64,000 bases of DNA from Coriaria nepalensis. Its lineage: Eukaryota > Streptophyta > Magnoliopsida > Cucurbitales > Coriariaceae. A program made the position numbers and the translations under genes. The notes beneath the pieces are model-generated. The model searched no databases, was not told where the DNA came from, and worked only from the letters and a program-made list of their open reading frames with translations. Below are positions 1-9,451 of this stretch, one piece after another (positions within the stretch are counted from its first letter, which is position 1; every line of letters begins with the position of its first letter). The stretch lies in assembly GCA_027186245.1 (NCBI GenBank), contig CP114488.1:11575501-11639500 (forward strand), given 5' to 3'.

Positions 1-550
1 CTTGAAAATTAAATAAGTGATAATCCCTAAACAATATGATAAATTTTCTATATGATCAATGGGTATGTTGTATGTCTTACATATGCATATGCTTTATACT
101 TCCAACTGCATATAAATGAATATGAAGATGGTGACAAACTTGGCTAATCCCTATGTGAGCAAATTTAATATATGAATACGTTAATAATTTCAAATATATC
201 ATTTTGAAATATTAAAAAATTATATGAATAATAAATATAAAAATTTAAATTTCATTATATTTCTACTAAAAAACTATATATTAATATATGATGTCTCCGA
301 ACTAATAATAATAATTACTATGTTTCTATTTAAGTTATTTATATAAACTGGAGTTTGATACGTGCATTATTCATATAGTTTCATAACTGAAATCTTTATA
401 TATATAGTTTATATACCTAATTATAATTCTGTATGACTTTTATTCATCGATACTTGGGCCTAGCATCCAGTCCACCAACTCGATAAGACTTTTCAAGAGG
501 CCGTTGGGGATATATATACTAACGAGCAGGCCCAATAGCCATGGCGGTGC
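1..550. other. AT-rich intergenic DNA, no gene seen
   Basis: The left edge of the window is AT-rich and I see no credible reading frame in it. A stretch TATATATACT lies at 511-520, but it is upstream of the ABRE-like motifs and about 330 bases from the next start codon, so I do not call it the TATA box. Confidence 0.5.
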
Positions 551-553
551 CGG

Positions 554-724
554 ACGTGGCAAGTGGTATCGACGTGTCAGATTTTGTAGGTGGGTCCATG
601 GCGAATCATAATGCAAACTCTGAAAACTCCGTACAAATCTATCCAACCCCACCGTCTGATGAGTCACCTTCCTCATCGTCTACCACGTTGCGACTGTGCG
701 AAGACAGATGTCGAATCCCATGCA
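554..724 (+). promoter_or_regulatory. Seed/ABA-type promoter elements of the LEA gene
   Basis: Two ABRE-like ACGT motifs are present, ACGTGGC at 554-560 and ACGTGTC at 572-578, with an RY element CATGCA at 719-724. All lie within 300 bases of the start codon at 848. ABREs bind bZIP factors of the ABI5 class and RY elements bind B3 factors such as ABI3 and FUS3. Together they are typical of late-embryogenesis genes, which agrees with the LEA protein downstream. That they work here is inference from position and motif. Confidence 0.55.
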
Positions 725-847
725 CAACACAACCATTCTCGTTCACCAAGCCGTCTTACTCTTTATGGGTTTTTTAACGCCCAAGCATCTCCATTGCGTT
801 CACTCCACCCAAATCCAGAAAGGTAAACAGAGTAGAAATTGAGCAAA

Positions 848-2569
848 ATGGCTTCAGAGCAGGCGCGCAGAGAGAATACAACTGATGAGAGAGAGGTCCA
901 CGTAGAGAAAGAGAGAGTCCCTAAGTTGACGAGCCACTTCGAGGCTCTAACAGAGCAAGAAAGAGGAGGGAAAGAATCGCAGGATGATAGAGCAAGAGAG
1001 AGACGTGAATTGGCCAGCCAGTTCGAGTCTCTTGCCGACAGAGTAAAGGGCCAGAAGGAGGGCGAGAATGAGAAGGATAGAGAAAGGGAATCGTATGCTG
1101 ATAGCGCTCGAACTTCAAATATGGTCCAGGATAAAGAGGCTGAGTCTGAGAAAGAAATGGCGGGTCAAGGTCAAAGCACCGAAAGTGGGACCAGAGGAGA
1201 GGGGAAGTTTGGAAACAGAGAGCAAGAAATAGAGGCTGGGAGAAGCAGAGAGCATAAAACAGATTCAAAGATGAACAGAGGCCAAGAAACAGAGTTTGGT
1301 AGACAGAGAGAGGAACAACGTGAGTCCGAGCAAACGAGGAAAGGGAGTGCAACTCATGACCGTGAAGGCAGAGAAGGTTTGCCCCAAGATGTGGGGAAGT
1401 TCGAGCATAGAGGCGGGGAAGGTGAGACTACTCAAAGGGACAGAGGAACAACAGAAGAGAGCCATATAGAAAGAGGCCGAGAGGAGCGAAATCAACCTAC
1501 CTTAGAAGAAATTGGCCTGTACAGAGCTCAAGCACAGCAGAACCAAGCAGAAGCAATAAAAGCCGCAGAGGAGCGATACGAGGAAACAAAACAATCATTC
1601 AACAAAGGACTAGGAGCGGCAACAGAGTACGCCAAAGCCAAAGGCACAGAAGCGACAGAAACTCTTAAGAAGAAGTCAGCAGCTCTAAAAGAGAGGGCAG
1701 TGGAGAAAGGCCAACAGGGTTACGTCGCTACAAAGGACACTCTCTCATCTGCCGCCAAAACTGCCGTAGATTACACCACCCCTGTAGCAGAGAAGGCTAA
1801 GGAGTATACCGTTCATACAGCAGTGGAGGCCAAAGACATTGCCATCTCAGCAGGCGAAAGTACTGCTCATTACGTGGCAGAAAAGGCGGTGGCAGGTAAG
1901 GAGGTTACTGTAGAGAGTGGGAAAGGTGCGGTTCACTATGCTGAGAAATTGGCAGAGGATTTGAAGGATAGGGCAGTTGTGGCGGGTTGGACAGCGGCTC
2001 ATTACTCAGCTGAGAAGGCAGTGGAGGGGACCAGGGTGGCGGCCAGGGCGGTTAAGGGGGTCGCAGAGTATACGGGCCACAAGGCGGTGGAGCTTGCAGC
2101 TAAACCTCTATCAGCTGCGAAGGGGGCTGCTCAGGCTACAGGGGAGACCGTCAAGGAGTATACTGCTAGGAAGAAAGAAGAGGCTAAGAGAGAATTGGGG
2201 GCTAAGAAACAAAGTGAGAGACCAGAGCAGGAAAGTTATGAGGAAAGTGTTTGTGAAGAGGGGAAGAACAAGGTGGGGGAAATGTGGGAGGGAGCAAAAG
2301 AAGGTGGGAGGAAGGCAGAAGGGAAAGCAGAGGAAACGTGGGAGGAAGGAAAGAGAAGTGGTCAGGAAAGTTTTCAGGGAGGGAAAGAGCAAATGGAGGG
2401 AGGAAAGGAAGAGGGAACGTTATTGGGTGCGATTGGGGAGACAATAGTTGAGATTGCTCAGACTACAAAGGAGCTGGTAATTGGGCAGGATGAGAGTGGA
2501 ATGCAAAGAGGTGGGCCAACCAAGAGTGAAAGCCATGGAGAGGGGAAGGCAAGAACACAAGAGATGTAA
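848..2569 (+). CDS. Seed LEA protein of the SBP65 type (biotin-containing seed protein)
   Basis: Single-exon protein of 573 residues. I choose ATG 848 (MASEQARREN) because pea seed biotin protein SBP65 also begins MASEQ. The chain is very hydrophilic, rich in Glu, Lys, Arg, Gly and Gln with almost no hydrophobic stretch, as in disordered LEA proteins. Residues about 220-460 carry amphipathic Ala/Lys/Glu 11-mer-like repeats, including RAVVAGWTAAHY and VKEYTARKKEEAKRE, which match SBP65. A conserved tail block LGAIGETIVEIAQTTK is followed by an acidic end. Lys184 in DVGKFEHRGG aligns with the SBP65 lysine (DMGKF) that carries covalent biotin. The known role of the family is to store biotin in dry seeds and protect cells from desiccation. 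The upstream ABRE and RY motifs support seed expression. Biotinylation here is inferred from the alignment. Confidence 0.85.
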   Translation: MASEQARRENTTDEREVHVEKERVPKLTSHFEALTEQERGGKESQDDRARERRELASQFESLADRVKGQKEGENEKDRERESYADSARTSNMVQDKEAESEKEMAGQGQSTESGTRGEGKFGNREQEIEAGRSREHKTDSKMNRGQETEFGRQREEQRESEQTRKGSATHDREGREGLPQDVGKFEHRGGEGETTQRDRGTTEESHIERGREERNQPTLEEIGLYRAQAQQNQAEAIKAAEERYEETKQSFNKGLGAATEYAKAKGTEATETLKKKSAALKERAVEKGQQGYVATKDTLSSAAKTAVDYTTPVAEKAKEYTVHTAVEAKDIAISAGESTAHYVAEKAVAGKEVTVESGKGAVHYAEKLAEDLKDRAVVAGWTAAHYSAEKAVEGTRVAARAVKGVAEYTGHKAVELAAKPLSAAKGAAQATGETVKEYTARKKEEAKRELGAKKQSERPEQESYEESVCEEGKNKVGEMWEGAKEGGRKAEGKAEETWEEGKRSGQESFQGGKEQMEGGKEEGTLLGAIGETIVEIAQTTKELVIGQDESGMQRGGPTKSESHGEGKARTQEM

Positions 2570-3359
2570 TAATAGATTGTGCCTGATGGGAGGTTGGTTT
2601 TTTGATGGAGATCTTTAGTTTTGATGTGCAGAATAAAAGAGAGGTAATGACCCGTGAGTTAATTCTAGGTTTCTGTAAATATGCTTTTGTTCTCTTTTCT
2701 CTCTTTTGATTGCAAATGAACTCGAGTCTTCTCTTGTGATGATGTATGTGTAATAAACCAATTCCTAGTTTGTCCTTAACTCGTTGTTTTACTTCCAATA
2801 GAACAGGTGTACACTTCAGAATGAAGAAGGGCACGCGTTCCCTTCTATCTATTCCTGGAAAGGGGGGGGGGGGGGGGTTCTCCTTCCCTTTTAAGAAGGG
2901 AAACGGAATACGAATGAATAATAATTTTATTGTGTTTGTTTAAAAGATACATGAAATTAAAATAATAATTTTTTATTTAAATATAAATTAAAAATTATTC
3001 TTACTCTTATATTTTTACGAACAAAATTCCAATCAGATTAAAGAATCTAATTAAACATAAGCTCAAAAGTGCAGAATTTTTTTTGGGCTAAAATTTACCC
3101 CAAAAAAAAATTGCAGAACTGATTATAACACAAATCAGAACGTCATGAACTTCTAACGTAAGATGAGGTACGTCGAGCATTAGAAATCAAGAGCCATGAA
3201 AACTGAGTCTCATAACTAATTAAGTCGCAACGTTTTTTGTGCCCTCTATAAAAGTTAGAATGATACTGTCACGGGTGGACTAACATATCACCCACGTTTC
3301 CCGCCAGATAACACTCCTATACATAGCTCTAAAGACTGAAATGCATCATATTCAGGACG
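2570..3359. other. Intergenic DNA with a poly-G run
   Basis: This holds the 3' flank of the LEA gene, a run of 16 G at 2862-2877 and AT-rich DNA. I see no gene in it. Confidence 0.5.
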
Positions 3360-4618
3360 ATGGATAATAACATAGCAAAAAGATGGAGGGAGCTTCGTGG
3401 AGAAGACAACTGGTCAAACCTGCTGGTCCCTCTAGACAGTGACCTCCGGAAATACCTAATCCACACGGCGAACTAACTCAGCAACCTACGACTCGTTCAA
3501 CAAAGAAAGAGCTTCCAAGTTCGCCGGAGACAACAGGTACTCAATGGCCAACCTGTTCTCCAGCGTGGGTTGAACACAACGGCTAATCCATTCAAATACA
3601 AACCAACCAAATATTTCTACGCACGTCTGTAATCAGACTCCCAGATTGTTACCTCGTGAGATCGTGTACCCCAGATGATTACTGTACGGAATCCAACTGG
3701 ATGGGATATACCGCAGTGGCTACAGATGAGGCTAAGGAATTGCTCGGAAGGAGGGATATCGTTATTGCATGGAGAGGAACCATTCAACTTCAGAATGGTT
3801 CGAAAATTTCAACTTCCCGTTGACTTCTGCCTCTGATCTGTTTGGAAAAGACAACCATTCTGAGCTTCAAGTGGGTTTCTTTCTCTTTATATTTCCCATC
3901 ATGAAAGTTCAAAGTTCAATGCCACAAGTGCCAGACATCAGGTATTGATAAAAATAACTGACACGCAACATCAATTGATAGTTGACTCTGACTTATACTT
4001 TTGGTTTTCAGGTATTGACAGAGTTGCAGCGATTAGTGAAAGAATACAAGGGTGAGGAGATTAGTGTACCGGTAGTAGGGCATAGCTTAGGTGCATCAAC
4101 TATAAATGCATGTGACATTGTAGGAAACGGGATCAACAAGCTATTAGGACAACATGGGAAGAATGTTCCTGTCGTGGTTTTCGCATACAGCTCTCCACGA
4201 ACCAGGAACAATGAATATTAGGCCTACGTGAAATCATTGGGCCCTGAAAGGCGTAGAATTCTACAGGTCTGAAATCAGTTTGACATCGTACCCAGCATAC
4301 CACCATTCATTATTGGGTTCACAGAAGTAGCGGAGGAGCTAATGATCAACACGTTAAAATCAAAATACTTAAAGGAAGGTGAAAATCTGTCGGGCACGGG
4401 CATAAGCTGGAGATTTATCTGCATGGAATAGCAGGAACACAAGAGCCAGATGGGGAATTTGTTCTGCAACTGGAGGGATATTGCACTTGTGAATAAAGGG
4501 TACGGATGCTGTAAAGGAAGAATATCTGGTGCCCGATCACTGGTGGGATTTGAAAAACAAGGGTTTAGTACAAGTAGCCGATGGCTCTTGGTCGCTACAA
4601 GCTCATGAGAATGAATGA
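3360..4618 (+). pseudogene. Pseudogene of a class-3 lipase (phospholipase A1-II / DAD1-like)
   Basis: Translation from ATG 3360 gives RWRELRGEDNW and PLDSDLRKYLIH, the start of plant cytosolic phospholipase A1-II enzymes, then stops at TAA 3474. Further conserved blocks follow in shifting frames: [31 protein letters not shown], then DIVIAWRGT near 3760-3780. After an intron-like gap comes VPVVGHSLGAST with the GXSXG serine elbow at 4078-4092, then AYSSPR, NQFDIVPSIPPF and a tail ending near TGA 4616. Frameshifts, the early stop and further stops near 4219 and 4268 rule out a full-length product. Intact relatives hydrolyse the sn-1 ester of phospholipids. The serine-elbow segment (3982-4221) is open but far too short to fold as an enzyme. 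Confidence 0.85.
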
Positions 4619-5014
4619 TGTGTGGATAATTGATGCTTGATATTTCTTTATGGGGTAAGTCTCAGAAATCACCTAGAACAATATAGTTAGAAGAAGCATA
4701 TTCTAGACAGCTGTAATAATAATCAGATGGTTAAGAATGACTCAACATCTGCAACAATACTGATTCATGTTAGATTTATCGTTCATTTCACGGTCTTAGA
4801 TTATTCTTAATGAAATGATATGATGCAAGTATAAGCAGGAATATAGAAACATTATATTGACTGTTGAACTTGCAGTAAAAGTATTTACAGAAGTAAAGCA
4901 GAGTGCAGAGATATAGAATTACATACAAGCTCGGTTCTTACTATAGGCCAAGACCCGCACGAAATGGGTAGCTTATCTTCTTCCATCATGTAAGAAAATC
5001 ATTTTGAAGATGAT

Positions 5015-6556
5015 CTACTCAAACTTGATTTCACTCTCCATGGATATGATGGAAGCAAGTCCCCCATAAACCTGCAATACCATTCACATTTTGGGATACC
5101 CTTTCACCATAAGAACAAAAAAGTAGAAAGTAAAAGCAAAAACAAAACCCATTCCGAATCAGAATTATCCAGTGCATTAGTGCTAAGAGATTACATACCA
5201 CAGAGAGGTGCTCCTTAGAATCACTCTTCTCGTCCTTCTTGCTTGAAGCGGCAATGTCATACATACACATAAGGCTTTCGGCTTTCAGTTCATACAAAGC
5301 AGAAAAGAACATTAACAGTAATGTCTAAAATCAAACTGCTTATCCTACCAGTCACGTGGAAGGCCAGCTTCATCTCGAGCTGAATTATTAAATCGTCCTT
5401 TCAACTCTACCCCGTACTCTTTTAACAAGTCTGCAAAGCTGCATTCCCCACACGAGATTATGATATGAATAGGGCGCGTCTTGTTATGCAATTATGCAAA
5501 TTAGAACAGCTAAGAAACCTTTAAAAGTAGAGCATGGGGAACACCCTATTTTCTGGCAAACGGAAAGAAACTAGAAGACACCAACTGCAACATGAGCAAC
5601 TTCTTCACCTGCAACTCGAGCTATAATGTTGGATGTTCCGACATCTCCAAAACCGACCAATTTCTGCACTAATCGAGGCCCAGCATCAAGTCCTCTAGCC
5701 TCCTACACCATAGAAATACAGTGCACCGTGGGGATCCACATAATCCTGTCCTATAATCTAAAAGTACCAAGTTGGATTAGAGAGTTCTTTTTTACCTGAA
5801 CAAGTGAAATCACAGCCAGCCTACCTATAATCTAAAAGTACCAAGTTGGATTAGAGAGTTCTTTTTTACCTGAACAAGTGAAATCACAGCCAGCCTACCA
5901 GCAACCGGGTAAGATGATTTCTCACATTCTCTCCAAAGCAGATTATGAGCAGGGATATCTCCATATCTTTGGGACAAAAGAATTCGAAAGGTCACCTTAT
6001 CGAATCAAATTGAATCGACTATTTCAAACCTTAGAGGCAGAAAGAAGTCACTTGAAACCAAGTTCAGCAAGTCTCTGAGAACACCAAGCAAAATGTCCAC
6101 TCTCATCATCAGCAACATGAGCAAAGTCAGCAAAGAAGCCTTGTCCGAGAACGTCACTAAAAGGCGAGAATCTAACCACAGTGACCCATGCTAAATCAAT
6201 TGCGTTAAGCTCGAAATGAGCAAGATTATGAAGCATATAAGCATTAAGAGGCAAACCCGAGTGTTTGGGGGCAGGAATTTCCTTAGGCGCAACCTGACGA
6301 ATTTCCGCAACCAAAAAACGTAAGAAGAAATGAAATGCCGTAAACCAGAACGAGCGTCGAAGAAAAAGGAAAGATGGACCAGCAGTTGTTTTAGTAGGGC
6401 GAGCGGGACGGAGAGGAGGAGTAGAGATTCCAAGGGAGAGATTGTTTCGGCGCCATTTAGAAGCGAGATGAGAGAGCTTCGATTTAGCGAGCGGGTCGCT
6501 GACAGAGAGGACCAGAGAACCTAGCTCTGCCAGAGAAGAAGCCGACTCGATTTGGC
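5015..6556 (-). pseudogene. DUF455 ferritin-like protein gene, probably broken
   Basis: Exons read on the minus strand match plant DUF455 (MiaE-like, ferritin-fold) proteins. They are: a first exon giving SDPLAKSKLSHLASKWRRNN and TPPLRPARP (about 6390-6556); 6052-6293 with AHFELNAIDLAW and VADDESGHFAW, which hold the Glu/His metal-ligand pattern; 5870-5966 with YGDIPAHNLLWREC; 5519-5702 with ARGLDAGPRLVQKLVGFGD; 5349-5430 with DLLKEYGVELKG; and a last exon 5015-5071 ending MESEIKFE. Three defects show. In 5519-5702 the conserved Trp after VAVGVF is TAG (5571-5573). No in-frame ATG precedes the first exon, which runs back into a TAG. A 74-base tandem duplication copies the end of one exon with its donor site. 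The E1/E2 junction also lacks an obvious GT donor. The wild-type role of plant DUF455 proteins is not well known. Confidence 0.7.
5750..5899. repeat. 74-bp tandem duplication across an exon/intron junction
   Basis: Bases 5750-5825 recur at 5824-5899, a perfect direct repeat of period 74. On the minus strand the unit holds the last 29 bases of a DUF455 exon, the GT donor and the first part of the intron. The second exon copy also follows a TAG, so it could act as a 29-base cryptic exon that would shift the frame. Confidence 0.95.
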
Positions 6557-7390
6557 TCGACTAATCGGACTCAATTGAAGCGGATACTTGTTCTAGTAGA
6601 GGCGGTTCTTCCGGTCCATTGTGTCCCCAAAGACAGTTGTCGTTGATAGGGCTCTCCCTCCAACCTTACAGACGGTTGTCGTTGAGGGAGCGTGCTCAGA
6701 AGCGTGAGCCAAAAGAGTGGCTAAGAGTTGGAGAGACCACCGCTCGATAGTTCAGACGCTGCATCTTTTTCCTTTCTTTTCTTTTGGAGCCAATAAAGCA
6801 AAAAAAATAAAATAAAAAAATTGCGGCTAATCAATTTATCACTAACGACTACTAAATTTTTTAATGTTTACGATGTTTTTGACAAATTTACCGTTATAAA
6901 CAGGGCTGAGCAGGGGATAGTTAGACATTGTGGCAAACAAGTATGAAGCTTTACAACAAATACAACCTCAACTACGAATCTACGATCTTCTTGTGACAGC
7001 AATAACATCCTCAATCTCCCACTAACTGTATTAGGTATAATGATGGTGAAAGTTCAATCCTACTTCGCAAACTCGTTTCAAAACTACTTCCTACCAATAT
7101 CTATACAAACTCATGACAAGCTCTCGCATACTTAGTAGTTGGCAAGCTGTGGACGGGATCCCTTCGAAAAACTCTACTCTGTGGACGGTACACACATTTC
7201 TGATTCATAATTGCAATCCGAAAGACTAGAACTCGCTCAAAGCCAGAGACCGTTCACAAATTTCAAAAATCTTTTACACCTGATGAATGAAAAACAAGTT
7301 TAGTTGTTGCTATAATCTACCAAAAGCAAGTTTACTGCTGGAGAATATCAAGTAGGAAGCATGAAAGAAAAACCTTTCTTAGGCAGATTT
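6557..7390. other. Intergenic DNA between two minus-strand genes
   Basis: This contains the 3' flank of the GTE gene and the 5' flank of the DUF455 gene. A short imperfect repeat (GTTGTCGTTGA near 6635 and 6676) is visible. I see no further gene. Confidence 0.4.
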
Positions 7391-9451
7391 TCAAGTCCTT
7401 GGAGACTCTGAATCAGATCCAGATGCTGATGAGCTATCCCCATCTGAGCCTGTAACAACAACAGGTGCGAATAGAAAGATCCTCAATCAAATGAGATATT
7501 TCCATTTGAAAGAGTGTCTAAACCGACATGTAATATGAGAGACTATGACAGTACAAAAATATCATACCACTAGAAGAAGATCCAGAATCACTGCTGGAAC
7601 TGCTTGACCTACTCCTGTCATCACCCTGTCTTTCCCCCTGAACAGGAAATTGTGGGGATACAACACTTTCACCTGTTTGGAAACGTAACGAATCATATTT
7701 TTTTAAACAAAATACAGCCTATTCAGTTTGAATAAAATACCATAGATATAACCTACCTTCTTTCTTTTCTTTTGGAACCTCATCCACAAGTGGAGTCTGG
7801 GTCTATATGAAACGAGGAATAAAAACGTTACAGTTAGCATTGCTTTGAAATTGAAGACTCAAGAGTAGAATGAAATGTTTTATACTCAAATTTAACATCC
7901 CCTTACCTTCCCCCGTACAGCAGCTTCTGCTCCGGCTCGAACAAGCTCTGCTTTTCGTTTGTACTTGCTCAAACTCTTCTTGTAGTTTGTGACATACCTA
8001 TCAAGCTCCCAGAGTGTCTCAATATCCATGCTATCTATATCCACTTCAACCTCACCATCCTGTTGTAGAAGAGCTGAATTCCGCTTCTTGATAATTTCTA
8101 TAATAGCATCAAGCCTCTCAGAAGGTAAAGCCTGGAGGCTGTTGCTCAGCTTTTGTTTCTCCTCATAACTCATCTCCCTTTTGTTAATATCTTTTGCCTT
8201 CGGCTTCTTTGGAGCAGGTGTCCTACTTGGATTTGTCCTTAATTCCGTTCTTTCCAAAATCCTTCTTGTATCTATAGGAGGAGGTTGTAAAGGTGGGGCT
8301 TTTCTTAATCCAAGCCTAATCTCATGATCATAATCTAACTCTATAATAGCCCACCTGTCCTCAAACACACCTAATAGCTCCTCCGCCATTATATGAACAT
8401 CTTGTCCTTTTGGATTGTAGATCAGAGCATTGTGAAAAGTAAGTCTTACATCCTCTGCAAATTCTTTGGGCGACTTATACCAGTTTTTGTTCAATTTTGA
8501 CTTTACATTACCGAAATCCATAGGATGCTTGATAATACTGAAATAATCGTGCAAACCAAGACCCTCTACATCAACTGGAGAATTAAACACCCAACCATGC
8601 TTGTGCTTCATCAATTTCTCAAGCAGAGAGCTACAACTCTTAAAAAACTTAGAACCTGTCCCAAACCCATTTTGCCCTTCTCCTTCCTGTAGCTTACCGC
8701 TGTTCAATTTCGACTTCTTATTACTCACTGCAAGAGGTAACTTATCTTTTGCAAGTAAGAATTCAGAATTGCAATAAAACTGATTCACTTTAGGGGTTCT
8801 TTTTTCTTTCTCCGAGTTTTCATTGAAGCTACGACTATTCTCCAATTGGTGCAAAGGCCTAGAAGCCACCTCTGACTGGACCCACTTTGCCGAGATATTC
8901 AAGATACCATATCCACCAAACTGACCCTGTTTTTCTTCAATCCGCTTTACCAAACTTCTCACTATTTCAAGCTCACTCTGTAGTTTTCCGCGAATTTCCC
9001 ATATCTCCTGCTTAGACCTGGACTCTGAATCCATCTTCACTGAGGCATTTCCTACCGGTAGGTCCCGTTTGGTTGGAACAGTTGCCACATCAGCAACATT
9101 ATCAAAATCGGAAGTAGAATCAATTGTTGAAATTAACTCTAGCTGTGTTAAATCTCCATTCCCAGACATAATAGTAGGTGGCAGTGGCTGAGTCGAACTA
9201 GTATCGACATTGTTGCTGTTGAGGTTTGTGTTGTTATCATTTTTCTCAGTGATATTACTTGAGCCGTCATTTGTGGTGGTGGTGGTGGTGGCGGCCACTT
9301 GGGCGGGGGCTGTTTTAATGCTAGCGTCAGTATTGTTGATGATGTGATTCTGCGCGCCCTTGAAGGCCTTTCTGGTATAGACCTGTGTATATCTCTGCTT
9401 TTCCCTAGGATCGTTAGCTCCTACTTCCTTAACTATAGGTCCCGACGCCAT
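7391..9451 (-). CDS. Bromodomain-NET (BET-type) protein of the plant GTE family
   Basis: Four coding exons: 7907-9451, 7757-7802, 7568-7672 and 7391-7449, all with GT-AG borders and consistent phase, giving about 584 residues. I prefer ATG 9451 (MASGPIVKEVG), which matches GTE family starts; an upstream in-frame ATG at 9526 is also open. Order: a YTRKAFKG motif near residue 25, a low-complexity Thr/Asn region, a coiled coil at about 147-175, a bromodomain at about 271-370 with the WVFNSPVD loop and the acetyl-lysine-binding Tyr345-Asn346 (YNPKGQDVH), a NET domain at about 427-495 (MSYEEKQKLSNSLQALP), then a Ser/Asp-rich acidic tail ending SDSESPRT. GTE proteins bind acetylated histones in the nucleus and regulate transcription. 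The 5' UTR upstream (to about 9750) probably has an intron, with a CACT/GTAAG-type donor near 9680. The gene looks intact. Confidence 0.9.

Noticed and set aside
541..826. Short plus-strand open frames upstream of the LEA gene
   Set aside because: They overlap the ABRE/RY promoter region and have no recognisable content.
921..2447. Long open frames opposite or offset to the LEA gene
   Set aside because: They are shadows of its purine-rich repetitive codons, not real genes.
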